A stretch of DNA of 44,626 bases from Acidimicrobiia bacterium (GCA_017577575.1 PKRG01000020.1:1-44626), one strand, 5' to 3'; positions 24,204 to 35,375 are shown, counted from the first letter of the stretch. Program-made: numbers and translations. The notes: generated from the letters alone by a model not told the origin.

Positions 24204-26855
24204 CTAGTCGTCGCCGTCGCCGCCCCCGGGGCCGCCGGGGCCACGACCGCCACCGGGACCTCCGCCGCCGCCGGGGCCGCCCCCGTTGCCTCCGTTTCCG
24301 CCCGGGTCGGGCGGCGGCGGGGGAACGCCCACGACAGCTCGGATCGTCACGCCGTAGGCGATCTCGGCGCCGGGCTCGGGATCGGTGGCGATGATGATGC
24401 CGTGAGCACCGGGATCGTCGACCGGCTGGTCGACACGGGTCAGGTTCACCCGCACGCCAGTTTCTGCCTCGAAGGCGCGCAGCGCCTCCACCGCCGCATC
24501 GAAGCTCATTCCGACCAGGTCCGGCAGTGAGCCCGTCGGCGGCCTGCCGTTCGACACCGAGATGGTGACACCGGTGCCCATGTCCACCTCGGCCCCGCCG
24601 CCGATGGACTGGGCGAACACGATGCCCTCCGGCTCGATCGACGGGGCCTCCCGGACGATCGGATTGAGATTGGCCTCCCGGAGACGGGCGACGGCGGAGT
24701 CGACGTGGAGGCCGACGACGTTCGGCACCCGTGTCTTGGGCGGGCGCAGGTACTCGTCCATGCCGGCCGGCTCCGGCGGGAAGTCGGAGACGGGGATGTC
24801 CTCCATCACGATCTGCATGAACTCCGCCCAGATCGGGGCGGGAACCGACCCGCCGTACACCCGGCTGTAGAACTCGCCGTTGATCCAGATGTTCTCCAGT
24901 GGCTGCTGTTTCGCCTCGTAGCCGACCCACACCGCGGTGGAGTACTCGGGCGTGAAGCCCACGTACCAGGCGTCGCGGTAGGACTGATGGGTTCCCGTCT
25001 TCCCGCCTTGTGGGCGACCGATGTTCGCCCGGCTGGCGGTGCCCTTGCCCGTCGGCACGTCACGCAGCGGCCGGAGAGCGGCTGCGGCGACCCGCTCGTC
25101 GAGGACCCGCTTCTGTTCCACCTCGTGCTCGTAGATGACGTTGCCCTCGGCGTCGAGGATCCTCGAGATCAGGAAGGGCTCGGCCCACAGGCCCTGGGTG
25201 GCGAAAGGCGTGTAGGCAGAGGCCATCTCGAGGGTCGTGACCTCGGACGTGCCCAGCACGAGGGAGGGCACGGGGGTGAGAGGCGAACGGATGCCCATCC
25301 GGTGGGCGACCTCGACGATCTTCTCGGGGCCCACGTCCTCGTGGAGGGCGATCTGGGCGAACACGGTGTTCAGAGAGCGCGCCGTGGCTTCGTGGAGGGT
25401 CACATAGCCGTTGACGCCCGTGCCGCCGACGGTCCACTTGTTGCCCTCCTCGGAGCAGACGTAGGGGCATTCGAACGTCTGCGGGCTGGCGGCGTTGAAC
25501 CGGTGCCCGAGCGTGATGCCGTTCTCCAGCGCCGCCACCAGGCCGAACGGCTTGAACGCCGAACCGGGGTTGCGGCGGGCCTGGACGGCCAGGTCGAACT
25601 GGGTGAACTCGAAGTCGAGGCCGCTCGCCATGACCAGCACCGCCCCCGTCTTGTTGTCGACCATGGTGATGGCGCCGGTGGGGGCACACGAATGGTTCTC
25701 GGCGTAGTTCTCCAGGAAGTCGGGGTCCTCGTCGGGGAAGAGCTGCTGGCACGCCTCGAGGTTCTCGTCGGGCGGCAACGGCGGGAGCCACTTGCGGAGG
25801 ATCTCGTTGGCGGTCTTCTGGAGGTCCAGGTCGACGGTGGTCTCGATGCGCAGGCCACCGCCGCCTTCACAGGTGGTGTCGTCGGCGGGGCACCCGAATA
25901 TCGCCTGCTTCCGCTCGGCGGCGGTGGCGCCGAGCATGGAGAACTTGGGGTCGTTGAGCAGCTGTCGCTTGACCTCGGCGACGACGTGGTCGGCTTCGCC
26001 CACGAAAGGCTGGTGGGGAACCACTCCGAGCGGCTCGTCCTTGGCGGCGTCGGCCTCCTCTTCGGTGACCCAGCCCTTCTCGAGCATGATGTCGATGACG
26101 TTGTTGCGTCGCTCCACCACGCGGGCGGGATGGCGGCGCGGGTCGTAGAAGGTGGGGTTGCGGATCAGCACCGCCATGGTCGCTGCTTCCGCCACCGACA
26201 GCTCGTCGAGGTCCTTGCCGAAGAACTCCAGAGCCGCCGCCTTCACCCCGTAGGCGCTCGAGCCGAAGTAGACCGAGTTCATGTAGTACTCGAGGATCTG
26301 GGTCTTGGGGAAGCGCCGCTCCAGCTCGGCGGCCACGAACGCCTCGGTGACCTTGCGTCGGATCGATATCTCGTCGCCGACGAAGACCTGCTTCACGACC
26401 TGTTGGGTGATGGTGGAACCGCCTCGGAGGTTCCCGGAGATCGAGTCGGCGGCGGCGGAGGCGATAGCCTCGAAGTCGATGCCGTCGTGTTCGAAGAAGT
26501 CCTTGTCCTCGGCGGCGAGAACGGCCTGGACGACGGTCTCGGGGATGTCCTGGTAGCGGACTGGCTGGGAGTTGCGGCCGTCGTGGAGCTCCGCCAGCAG
26601 CTCGCCGCTCGACGCGTAGATCCGGGAGATCCGGGACAGGTCGGGGAGGCTGAGCTCCATGTTCTCGACATCGGGTACCCATTCGTCGCGGATCTCCTCG
26701 AAGGTGCCGAAGGCGGCGTTGGCGCCCAGGAAGCCGACCAGCCCGATCCAGGTCGACGCGATCACGGCGATCGACAGCAGGGTGGCTAGCGCCCCGAACC
26801 AGCGGCCGCGCCGCTCGCGGGCTTCGACTTGATGGATGAGAGCTTTACGGCCCAT
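24204..26855 (-). CDS. class A penicillin-binding protein with two PASTA domains
   Basis: The 883-residue bifunctional peptidoglycan synthase has a short cytoplasmic N-terminus, one membrane helix (about 22-46), a GT51 transglycosylase domain (about 75-250; catalytic Glu116 in AAEDKDFFEHDG, then GGSTITQQVVK), and a transpeptidase domain with Ser432-x-x-Lys435 (GSAFKPF), Ser494-Leu-Asn496 and Lys619-Thr-Gly (KTGT). Two PASTA domains follow (about 709-770 and 775-845; VPNVVGLHVDSAVARL and LPDLVGMSFDAAVEAL). The last 40 residues are a Pro then Gly-rich tail ending GDGDD. It polymerises and crosslinks peptidoglycan outside the membrane, like PonA1 of mycobacteria, which also has a PASTA domain. 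Divergent from the acyl-CoA mutase gene. Confidence 0.94.
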   Translation of the reverse strand: MGRKALIHQVEARERRGRWFGALATLLSIAVIASTWIGLVGFLGANAAFGTFEEIRDEWVPDVENMELSLPDLSRISRIYASSGELLAELHDGRNSQPVRYQDIPETVVQAVLAAEDKDFFEHDGIDFEAIASAAADSISGNLRGGSTITQQVVKQVFVGDEISIRRKVTEAFVAAELERRFPKTQILEYYMNSVYFGSSAYGVKAAALEFFGKDLDELSVAEAATMAVLIRNPTFYDPRRHPARVVERRNNVIDIMLEKGWVTEEEADAAKDEPLGVVPHQPFVGEADHVVAEVKRQLLNDPKFSMLGATAAERKQAIFGCPADDTTCEGGGGLRIETTVDLDLQKTANEILRKWLPPLPPDENLEACQQLFPDEDPDFLENYAENHSCAPTGAITMVDNKTGAVLVMASGLDFEFTQFDLAVQARRNPGSAFKPFGLVAALENGITLGHRFNAASPQTFECPYVCSEEGNKWTVGGTGVNGYVTLHEATARSLNTVFAQIALHEDVGPEKIVEVAHRMGIRSPLTPVPSLVLGTSEVTTLEMASAYTPFATQGLWAEPFLISRILDAEGNVIYEHEVEQKRVLDERVAAAALRPLRDVPTGKGTASRANIGRPQGGKTGTHQSYRDAWYVGFTPEYSTAVWVGYEAKQQPLENIWINGEFYSRVYGGSVPAPIWAEFMQIVMEDIPVSDFPPEPAGMDEYLRPPKTRVPNVVGLHVDSAVARLREANLNPIVREAPSIEPEGIVFAQSIGGGAEVDMGTGVTISVSNGRPPTGSLPDLVGMSFDAAVEALRAFEAETGVRVNLTRVDQPVDDPGAHGIIIATDPEPGAEIAYGVTIRAVVGVPPPPPDPGGNGGNGGGPGGGGGPGGGRGPGGPGGGDGDD

Positions 26856-26953
26856 GGAATGAGTCCAACGTCCGGGAAGAGGCGTCGGTTCCGCAGTGGA
26901 GTGGCTGGTCGACGACCGGGGGATACGATGTCACGGAACGCAGTCAGGATACC

Positions 26954-28513
<1,560 letters not shown>

Positions 28514-28522
28514 GCGGCCCTA

Positions 28523-28555
28523 GCGGCGTCCCCGGCACGGGGCCGGGAACGCCGC
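28523..28555. terminator. bidirectional terminator hairpin between convergent genes
   Basis: The arms GCGGCGTCCCCGGC (28523-28536) and GCCGGGAACGCCGC (28542-28555) pair over 14 positions with one mismatch around a 5-base loop. It lies between the mutase stop (28513) and the large protease stop (28570). There is no T-tract on either side, as is common in high-GC genomes. Confidence 0.6.
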
Positions 28556-28569
28556 CGGGGCCTCGGCTC

Positions 28570-31500
28570 TCACCGCGTCAGGGCACGGAAGAGGAACGCC
28601 GCCATCTGCCCGCGTGTGATCGGATCGTCGGGGCAGAACCGGTCGTTGTCGGGAGGGTTGCACCCGCGCGTGATGCCGGCGGCGGCGAGGCGCTCGATGT
28701 CGCCCTCGAAGATCGAGCCGTCGTCGTCGACGAAGTCGGTGCCGTCGGTCTCGGTGAGGCCCAGTGCCCGCACCAGGAACGCCGCCATCTGGCCCCGCGT
28801 GATCGGATCGTCGGGGCAGACGCGGTCGTTGTCGGGCGGGTTGCAGCCCCGCACGATGCCGGCGGCGGCCAGGATCTCGAACTCCCGCTCGAAGATCGAG
28901 CCGTCGTCGTCGACGAAGTCGGTGCCGTCGGTCTCGGTGAGGCCCAGCGCCCGCACCAGGAACGCCGCCATCTGGCCCCGTCCTACCGGGTCCTCGGGGC
29001 AGAACCGAGTGTTGTCGGGCGGGTTGCAGCCGCGGGTGACCCCGTTCGCTGCCAGCCATCCGATCTCGTATCCGAACACGTGGTCTTCGGGCACGTCCCC
29101 GTGACGGGCATCGGGATCGGGCTCCTTCCAACTCGGCTCACCCGGGGGATCTCCCGGACCGCCCGGCTTTCCGGGCTTGCCCGGCCCGCCCGGCCCGCCG
29201 GGCTTGCCGGGGTTCCCGGGCCCGCCCTTCGCCTTCACCTGCACCGCGGCCGTCGCCACCTCTTCCTCCGCATAGGGATCGTCCGTGGTGTGGACGGCCC
29301 GGTTGGTGTACGTGCCGGGCTTGGCGTTGGGCTGGACCGTCACCTCGTAGCTCAGCGTCACCGGCTCGAAGCTCGGGCCCGTGTAGTCGAAGCAGAGCGT
29401 CACCCCCGGCTGCCACAGAGTCTCCAGGTCCTCGGTGACCATCGTCCCGTTGGCTCCTCCGAGGTGCTCGGTGCCGATCGTGTAGTCGGGGGGCAGGTAC
29501 CCGGGCTCGCCGAACACCACGAAGATGTCCGGGCCCGGCTCATCCGGCCCGATCCACATCTGGATCTGGTAGTCGCCGAGCACGGCGTCGGGGTCGCCGA
29601 ACATGCTCGGGTTGTCGTATTCGGCCACCGCCAGCACGCCTGAAGCGGTCGCCACCGTCAGGCCTCGCTCACCGCCGCTGCCGGGGATCCCGTCCTGGCG
29701 GACCAGCTCGGTGTCGGCCCACAGGGCGGCGAGCAGGCCGTTGGGCTCGGCGGGGTCGGGCAGTGCCTGCGGCACCCAGTACTCGCCGTCGTACTCTCCG
29801 CCGAACAGCACGAATCCCTGGGGAGTCAGCGGAAAGCCCAGGTGCTCCTCCCCATAGAACGTGAACGGCGTCCCCGACAGGAACTGGAAGACGGCGTCGG
29901 AGCCCGCCGCTCCGCTCGGCTGGAAACCGGCGACCTCGAAGAGGTCCACGTATCCCCCGAACGGCGGGATGCACGTCGGATCGGTCAGGCTCGTCGTGTA
30001 GGTGTACTCGCCGATCGCGCCGACCGGGCTCGGCATCTCCACCTGCCAGGTGATCGTCTGTCCGTCGACCACGCCGCCGCCGGTCACCGACGACTCGTCG
30101 ATGGCGAGGCCGTCGGGGACCGTGTCGGTGATGGTGTAGGTCAGATCATTCGGGGTGACGTTCGGCTGGATGGTGATGTCGTAGCGGATCGTGTCCCCCG
30201 GCAGCGCCGTTCCCACCGGACGGGAGGACTCCAACGTCGCCGTCTTGGTGACGTCGTCGTCGTGGCGGTCGAGCGTCACCGGGATCGTCCCGATGTTCCC
30301 CGGATGTTCGGGGTCGGTCCCCAGCTCGATGAAGCCGAAGTAGCGGTCGCCCGCCCCGGCTCCATCCAGGTGCCAGTGGAACGTCAGGTCGAAGGGATCA
30401 CCGGCCGGGTTGGTGGCCGGCCCCTCGACGCCGGCGTTTCCGGTGTCGGCGTCCGGGACGACGGCGAGGCCCATCGTCACCTCCCCGTCGGGAGCGGGGC
30501 TGCCACTCCACCACGACTGCATCATCACCCACCACTGGCCCGGCTCGGGGGACTCGACCCAACACGACTCCAGGGAGGTGGGAGTCGTCGACCTGCACAC
30601 CTCTGTTTCGGGGCTGGGGGTGTCGCCGGTTCCGACGAACAGGTCCAGATCGCCGACCGCGGCGGCGATCGTGTCCGCCACCAGGAACCTCGTCCCGGCG
30701 GGGACGTCCAGGACGATCACTTCGTTGTCGCCCACCGTGTCGTAGGGGTCCCCGGGTGTGGAGTCGGGGCCGAGCACGAAGGAGGTCTGGTCTGCCTCCA
30801 CCAGCGCGGTGGTCGACGTGAGATCGGTGATCTCGAGGCTGACCTGGTCGGGGATCACCTGTGACCCGGCATTCCTGCGAGTGTCGACCTGGAGTCGATC
30901 GAGCAGGTCGCCGCCCGAGAAGGCGACGGCGACCGGCATGGTCACCGTCGGGACGTCGGGATCGTCCGGGGTCAGAGTGATCCAGCCGAACACGGTGGTC
31001 CCTTCCGTCTCCGGGGAGACCTCGGCGGTGACGTCGATCTGGATCGACTCACCGGGAGAAACGGTGGCGTCGGAAAGCTGGACATCGAGGACGAGACCCG
31101 GGTCCGACTCCGTGGAGACCGACCAGGTGACGTCGCCCTCCATCTCGACGGGTGCCTGCGCCGTTCGGGTCCACTGGCATGTCCCCACACAACTCGTGTT
31201 GGCGAAGGACGGCAGGTTGAGGGCGCGGGGGTCCCCACCCGCATCCGGGTTGGCGGCGACGTAGTTCTCGTAGGTCTCGTCGAAGAGGAGGCCGGCCATG
31301 ATCGCCGCCCCCACGTCCACCAGGCCCGCGCCCTGGGCGTACGGCGTCGCCCTCTCCCCGTCGTGGTTGAGGACGTGGTTGCGGGCGGTCGTCATCAACG
31401 CCGACTGGATCTGCGCCGGAGTCCAGCTCGGCCGCGCCTGCTTGACCAGGGCCGCGGCGCCCGCCACGTGGGGGCTCGCCATCGAGGTGCCCGACACGAA

Positions 31501-33297
31501 GCCGTGCTCGTTCACGTCGTAGGAGCCCGACCCGAGGGCGGCGAGGATGTCGACGCCCGGGGCGACGACGTCGGGCACCAGGGTGTCCACGGCCCGGTTC
31601 GGGCCCCGCGACGAGAAGCTCGCCATCCTGTCGGCGTAGACGTCGTCCACGACGAAGTCCACCCCGCGGATCCTGGCGGTGTGGTCGGCGGCGCCATTTC
31701 GGAGCCACTCCTTCAGGGCCTGTCCGTCGGCATGGCCGATGAACACGCCGGGGACGGCGAACTCGTCTCCGTTGAGCGAGTCACCGTTGAGCTCGTCGTT
31801 GACGAGCACGAAGCCGGCGGCGCCCTGTGCAGCCACGTTCTCGGACTTCTCGACCCGGCCGTTGACGCCTCGATCGCACACGACGATCTTTCCGCCGAAC
31901 TCCTCTTCGTGGCCGGAGTTGCTCAGGCACAGCGGGTCGCCGACGTCCCCGGCGTAGATGATCGGGGCCTCCTCGGCGAGAGAGCCCGTGACGCCTTTGC
32001 CTTCGATGTCGGGAAGGCCGCCTGCCGAGGACATGAGGTCAGTCAGGACGTTCTGGTTGTACCGGTCGTGGGTCGAGGCGCCGACCGAGATGATCCACGG
32101 CGCGTCGGCCGGCGATCCGGTCGTGGCGTCGAGCGGGCCCGAGTTCCCGTTCGAGGTGGCGACGAAGATCCCCGCCGCCCGGGCGTTCAAGAACCCGACG
32201 GTGTCGAAATCGCTCCACAGGGCCGAGGGCGCGTCCGATCCGATCGAGTAGTTGATCACGTCGACCTCGTCCTGGATCGCCTGATCGATCGCCGCCGTGA
32301 GCCCCGACAGGGAACAGCAGCCCAGGTAGGAGATGATGTTGGCGTGGGGGGCGACCCCGGAGATGTCGAAGGAGTGGTCGGTGCCGTCGACGGTCTTGGT
32401 GACGCCTCGGACGACGTTGCCACCCGCCGTGGACGAGGTGTGGGATCCGTGCCCGTCGTAGTCGTAGGCAGGAGCGGTGTTCACGAAGTTGTACGCGCCG
32501 ATGAGCTTGTCGTTGCAGGGGAAGTCTTCGTCGTAGTCGGGGTACGCGGGGTCACACACGCCGTAGTAGCGGCCCCGGGGGTTCTCGTGGTCGTAACCGT
32601 CGGCTCCCACATCCGCGAACGAGTCGTTTCCGGGGCTGATGCCCGTGTCGATGACGCCGATCACCATGCCTTCGCCCTTGTAGTCCTCGGGCAGCCCGAG
32701 AGCCTCGATCGCGTTCCAGGCGGCGTCGGCGCCGATGCGTTGCGGCCCCCGGTCGGTGTGCATCTGCCGCTCCTGGTCGGGCATGATGTCGGCGACTTCG
32801 GGAAGGCGGGCGATCTCCTGGGCCTCTTCGGGGGTGAGGACAGCGGCGATGCCGTTGACGGCGAACTGGTACGTGTAGGGGACCTCCACGTCGCGGCCGA
32901 GGTTCCTCTCCATCTCCTCGATGAACTCGAGCTGAGCCTCCTCGAGGTGCTCCCTGTAGTCGACGACCGCCCTGCTGTCGGCGTCGAGCTTGTTGGCGCC
33001 GCGGGGCGCGGTGGCAGCGAGGCCGGCCACCCCTCCCTCGTAGGTGGGCACCGCCGGCTCGTGGAAGCGGATCAGGTAGACGCGGGGCTCGTCCCCGCTC
33101 CCCAGATCCTTCCGAACCACCCGCGAGGCCGAGACCGTCTGCGTATCGTCAGCGGGCTGGAGCGAGTCGATCAGCTCTTCGCCGGCCGGCCTTGCGGTTT
33201 CGGTGCCGCCGTCAGGCGCTTCGGCGGCGAAGGTCGCCGCGGACGGCAAGATCATCGAGAACGCGATGACACAAGCGAGTGCTCCCCTCCGGCTCAC
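28570..33297 (-). CDS. large secreted subtilase (S8, PA insert) with DUF11-like domain, collagen-like linker and three Cys-SLH repeats
   Basis: The GTG at 33297 is preceded by AGGGGG with about 5-base spacing. The 1575-residue protein has a signal peptide (1-25), an I9-type inhibitory propeptide (about 70-190), and an S8 domain with Asp217 (VIDTGI), His283 (GHGSHT) and Ser605 (SGTSMASPH). A PA domain (about 440-540) is inserted before the Ser, as in lactocepin-like proteases. Then come beta-sandwich regions, a pre-peptidase/DUF11-like domain (TKTATLESSRPVGTALPGD onward, about 1030-1100), a second beta-rich region with VVFGEPGYLPPDYTIGTEH, a Gly-Pro-Lys collagen-like linker (about 1355-1390) and three SLH-like repeats (about 1400-1575). 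Probably a surface-displayed protease for nutrient peptides or envelope processing. Confidence 0.93.
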   Translation of the reverse strand: MSRRGALACVIAFSMILPSAATFAAEAPDGGTETARPAGEELIDSLQPADDTQTVSASRVVRKDLGSGDEPRVYLIRFHEPAVPTYEGGVAGLAATAPRGANKLDADSRAVVDYREHLEEAQLEFIEEMERNLGRDVEVPYTYQFAVNGIAAVLTPEEAQEIARLPEVADIMPDQERQMHTDRGPQRIGADAAWNAIEALGLPEDYKGEGMVIGVIDTGISPGNDSFADVGADGYDHENPRGRYYGVCDPAYPDYDEDFPCNDKLIGAYNFVNTAPAYDYDGHGSHTSSTAGGNVVRGVTKTVDGTDHSFDISGVAPHANIISYLGCCSLSGLTAAIDQAIQDEVDVINYSIGSDAPSALWSDFDTVGFLNARAAGIFVATSNGNSGPLDATTGSPADAPWIISVGASTHDRYNQNVLTDLMSSAGGLPDIEGKGVTGSLAEEAPIIYAGDVGDPLCLSNSGHEEEFGGKIVVCDRGVNGRVEKSENVAAQGAAGFVLVNDELNGDSLNGDEFAVPGVFIGHADGQALKEWLRNGAADHTARIRGVDFVVDDVYADRMASFSSRGPNRAVDTLVPDVVAPGVDILAALGSGSYDVNEHGFVSGTSMASPHVAGAAALVKQARPSWTPAQIQSALMTTARNHVLNHDGERATPYAQGAGLVDVGAAIMAGLLFDETYENYVAANPDAGGDPRALNLPSFANTSCVGTCQWTRTAQAPVEMEGDVTWSVSTESDPGLVLDVQLSDATVSPGESIQIDVTAEVSPETEGTTVFGWITLTPDDPDVPTVTMPVAVAFSGGDLLDRLQVDTRRNAGSQVIPDQVSLEITDLTSTTALVEADQTSFVLGPDSTPGDPYDTVGDNEVIVLDVPAGTRFLVADTIAAAVGDLDLFVGTGDTPSPETEVCRSTTPTSLESCWVESPEPGQWWVMMQSWWSGSPAPDGEVTMGLAVVPDADTGNAGVEGPATNPAGDPFDLTFHWHLDGAGAGDRYFGFIELGTDPEHPGNIGTIPVTLDRHDDDVTKTATLESSRPVGTALPGDTIRYDITIQPNVTPNDLTYTITDTVPDGLAIDESSVTGGGVVDGQTITWQVEMPSPVGAIGEYTYTTSLTDPTCIPPFGGYVDLFEVAGFQPSGAAGSDAVFQFLSGTPFTFYGEEHLGFPLTPQGFVLFGGEYDGEYWVPQALPDPAEPNGLLAALWADTELVRQDGIPGSGGERGLTVATASGVLAVAEYDNPSMFGDPDAVLGDYQIQMWIGPDEPGPDIFVVFGEPGYLPPDYTIGTEHLGGANGTMVTEDLETLWQPGVTLCFDYTGPSFEPVTLSYEVTVQPNAKPGTYTNRAVHTTDDPYAEEEVATAAVQVKAKGGPGNPGKPGGPGGPGKPGKPGGPGDPPGEPSWKEPDPDARHGDVPEDHVFGYEIGWLAANGVTRGCNPPDNTRFCPEDPVGRGQMAAFLVRALGLTETDGTDFVDDDGSIFEREFEILAAAGIVRGCNPPDNDRVCPDDPITRGQMAAFLVRALGLTETDGTDFVDDDGSIFEGDIERLAAAGITRGCNPPDNDRFCPDDPITRGQMAAFLFRALTR
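28585..29060 (-). repeat. three tandem 183-base units encoding Cys-SLH repeats
   Basis: The sequence gccatctg/gccatct recurs at 28601, 28784 and 28967, spacing exactly 183 bases (61 codons). Units are nearly identical, including the TETDGTDFVDDDGSIFE stretch repeated without change. Confidence 0.9.
29155..29235 (-). repeat. collagen-like Gly-Pro-Lys linker coding region
   Basis: This G/C-rich stretch encodes G-x-y triplets of the type GGPGNPGKPGGPGGPGKPG between the beta-rich part of the large subtilase and its SLH-like repeats. It is low in complexity and probably an extended spacer across the wall. Confidence 0.8.
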
Positions 33298-33419
33298 GAC
33301 TTCCCCCTTTCGTCGCTTCCCTCCTGAGCCAGGCTCGCAGAGCCCGGGTGCGACTTAAGCACGTCCGCGGGATGCGCGTCGGCCGAACCGGCAACTTCTT
33401 TGCGCGACGGCGGCCCTTG

Positions 33420-33425
33420 TACGCT
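33420..33425 (+). promoter_or_regulatory. -10 box of a probable leaderless promoter for the flavoprotein reductase
   Basis: TACGCT is followed by 6 bases (TCGGCT) and the GTG at 33432, with no Shine-Dalgarno sequence. No -35 box is clear. The same TACGCT hexamer occurs before the subtilase gene at 8890-8895. Confidence 0.4.
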
Positions 33426-33431
33426 TCGGCT

Positions 33432-34799
33432 GTGACCCAGTCGGATCAACAAGCGCCTCATTTCCTCGTCATCGGTGGCGGGCCGGCCGGCACCGCCTTC
33501 GCCACCACGGCCGCCGCCAGGGGAGCGGCGGTGACGCTGGTGGAGAAAGAGATAGTGGGCGGTGCCGCCCACCTCCACGACTGCATCCCCTCCAAGACGA
33601 TGGTCGCCTCGGCGATCCGCGTCTCCGTCCTGAGAGACGCCGCCAAGCTCGGCCTCACCATCGACCCGGCGAAGGTCGACATGGCCACGCTCAGCGCCCG
33701 GATCAAGGCGATCACCGGAGACATAAACCGCTCGAGGACGGCCCTGCTCGAATCCCAGGGCGTCGAGATCGTCCACGGCGAGGGCTCGTTCATGGACGAC
33801 CATACGGCCCGGGTCGTCACCGAAGACGGCGAGCGGGTCATCCCGTTCGACAAGGCTCTGGTGGCCACCGGGTCGGTGCCGAGGGTCCCGGACTGGGCCC
33901 CGGTCGACGGCGAGCGGGTCCTGACGACGAGAGACGCCTACGACCTCCCCGAAGTCCCCGAGCACCTGATCGTCATCGGGTCCGGGGTCACGGGCGTCGA
34001 GTTCGTCCACATCTTCCAGTCACTCGGCGCCAAGGTGACGCTCGTCGTCTCCCGCCAGCAGATCCTCCCGCACCGTGACCCCGAGGTGGCCGCGGTCCTC
34101 GAGGAGGACTTCCTCGACCGTGGGGTGAAGCTGCTCATCGGGGCCCGGGCCGTGGGCATCGACCTCGAAGGCGACGAGGTGGTCGTGCGTTGCGACGACG
34201 GCCGGGTCGCCCGGGGGTCCCACGCCCTGTTGGCGATCGGCTCGGTGCCGTCCACCGCCAACCTCGGCCTCGAGAACGCCGGCGTGGAGACGGACAACGG
34301 CTACCTCGTCGTCGACGAGATGCAGCGGACGTCGGTGCCCCACATCTACGGGGCGGGCGACTGCACCGGCCAGTTGCCGCTGTCGTCGGTGGCGGCGATG
34401 CAGGGCCGCAAGATCGCCCTCCACGCCCTCGGAGTGCCGGTGACCCCTGTCGACTACTCGAAGGCGGCGCAGGCGGTGTTCACCGAGCCGGAGATCGCTT
34501 CGGTGGGGCTCGAGGAGGTGGAGGCCGCCGCCGAGGGACGCAAGGTGCGGACGACGAAGGTCCCCTTCGCCGCCAACGAGCGAGCCGTGCTCCAGGGCTA
34601 CACCCGGGGCTTCGTGAAGGTCATCTCGGATCCCGCCACCGGTGTCGTGCTGGGCGGGACCATCGTCGGCCACCGCGCCTCGGAGCTGATCTCGGCGGTG
34701 GCCCTCGCCGTAACCGCTCGGGTCACCGTCAGCCAGCTGGTCGACACGCTGATGGTCCACCCCTCCATGTCGGAGGCCATCGCCGACGCCGCCGAATGA
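33432..34799 (+). CDS. FAD-dependent NAD(P)H dehydrogenase of the disulfide reductase family, without the redox disulfide (LpdA/SthA-like)
   Basis: Start at GTG 33432; the longer frame upstream covers the intergenic region. The 455-residue protein has the N-terminal FAD motif FLVIGGGPAGTAFA, a central NAD(P) motif LIVIGSGVTGVEFVHIFQSLG, the second FAD motif HIYGAGDC, and the C-terminal dimerisation domain ending VHPSMSEAIADAA, which keeps the His and Glu of the HPT-x-SE motif. In dihydrolipoamide dehydrogenase the first domain carries C-x4-C; here the site reads GGAAHLHDCIPSK, so only the second Cys is present. Mycobacterial LpdA (Rv3303c) shows a similar loss and reduces quinones with NAD(P)H. 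I infer a quinone reductase or transhydrogenase, not a lipoamide enzyme. Confidence 0.85.
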   Translation: MTQSDQQAPHFLVIGGGPAGTAFATTAAARGAAVTLVEKEIVGGAAHLHDCIPSKTMVASAIRVSVLRDAAKLGLTIDPAKVDMATLSARIKAITGDINRSRTALLESQGVEIVHGEGSFMDDHTARVVTEDGERVIPFDKALVATGSVPRVPDWAPVDGERVLTTRDAYDLPEVPEHLIVIGSGVTGVEFVHIFQSLGAKVTLVVSRQQILPHRDPEVAAVLEEDFLDRGVKLLIGARAVGIDLEGDEVVVRCDDGRVARGSHALLAIGSVPSTANLGLENAGVETDNGYLVVDEMQRTSVPHIYGAGDCTGQLPLSSVAAMQGRKIALHALGVPVTPVDYSKAAQAVFTEPEIASVGLEEVEAAAEGRKVRTTKVPFAANERAVLQGYTRGFVKVISDPATGVVLGGTIVGHRASELISAVALAVTARVTVSQLVDTLMVHPSMSEAIADAAE

Positions 34800-34808
34800 T
34801 GCCGGCCA

Positions 34809-35375
34809 TCAGCCGGGCTCGTTGCCGGGCTTCCACTTGATCGAGCAGCCGATCGACGGCTTCTGCTCCTCCGGCACGGGGTCGCCGGCGAGCACGGCGT
34901 CGATGGCGGCTCGCAGGTCCTTGCCCGTGACGGGGATGGAGTTGCCGGGGCGCGAGTCGTCCATCTGTCCCCGGTAGACGAGCCGGCGGTCTCGGTCGTA
35001 GAGGAAGAAGTCGGGGGTGCATACGGCGCCGAAGGCCTTCGCCACCTCTTGCGTCTCGTCGTAGAGGAGCGGGAATGGGTAGCCGACCTCGTCGGCGACG
35101 CGGGCCAGTTCGGAAGGGGAGTCGTCGGGATACGCGTCGGCGTCGTTCGAGCTGATGGCGACGATGTCGATCGGAGCGTCGGCGTAGTCACGGCCCAACT
35201 CGACGAGGCCCTGGCGGACGTGCTTCACGTAGGGGCAGTGGTTGCAGATGAACATGACGAGCAGCGGGCCGGCGGTGAAGTCGTCGCTCGAGACGGTCCG
35301 GCCGGTGCGCACGTCGGGGAGGGCGAAGGCCGGAGCGGGAGCTCCCAACTCTGCTCTCCTGGAGCTGACAGCCAT
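34809..35375 (-). CDS. thioredoxin-fold redoxin (AhpC/TSA-like) with CxxC
   Basis: The ATG at 35375 is fixed by a perfect AAGGAGGTG five bases upstream; the frame open further upstream is a shadow. The 188-residue protein begins AELGAPAPAFALPDVRTG, the usual start of peroxiredoxin/redoxin folds, and has VMFICNHCPYVKHVRQGL with the active-site C-N-H-C at about residue 46. The downstream cis-Pro region reads GAVCTPDFFLYDRDR. It lacks a signal peptide, so it should act in the cytoplasm as a thiol oxidoreductase or peroxidase. The NHCPYVKH type forms a widespread uncharacterised subgroup. It is the last gene after the carboxylase genes, with its own strong ribosome site. Confidence 0.85.
   Translation of the reverse strand: MAVSSRRAELGAPAPAFALPDVRTGRTVSSDDFTAGPLLVMFICNHCPYVKHVRQGLVELGRDYADAPIDIVAISSNDADAYPDDSPSELARVADEVGYPFPLLYDETQEVAKAFGAVCTPDFFLYDRDRRLVYRGQMDDSRPGNSIPVTGKDLRAAIDAVLAGDPVPEEQKPSIGCSIKWKPGNEPG

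Noticed and set aside
24705..26789. A 694-codon plus-strand frame
   Set aside because: It lies fully within the PBP gene on the opposite strand; the PBP has all catalytic motifs.
31363..33327. A 654-codon plus-strand frame
   Set aside because: Antisense to the large subtilase, no domain or plausible start signal.
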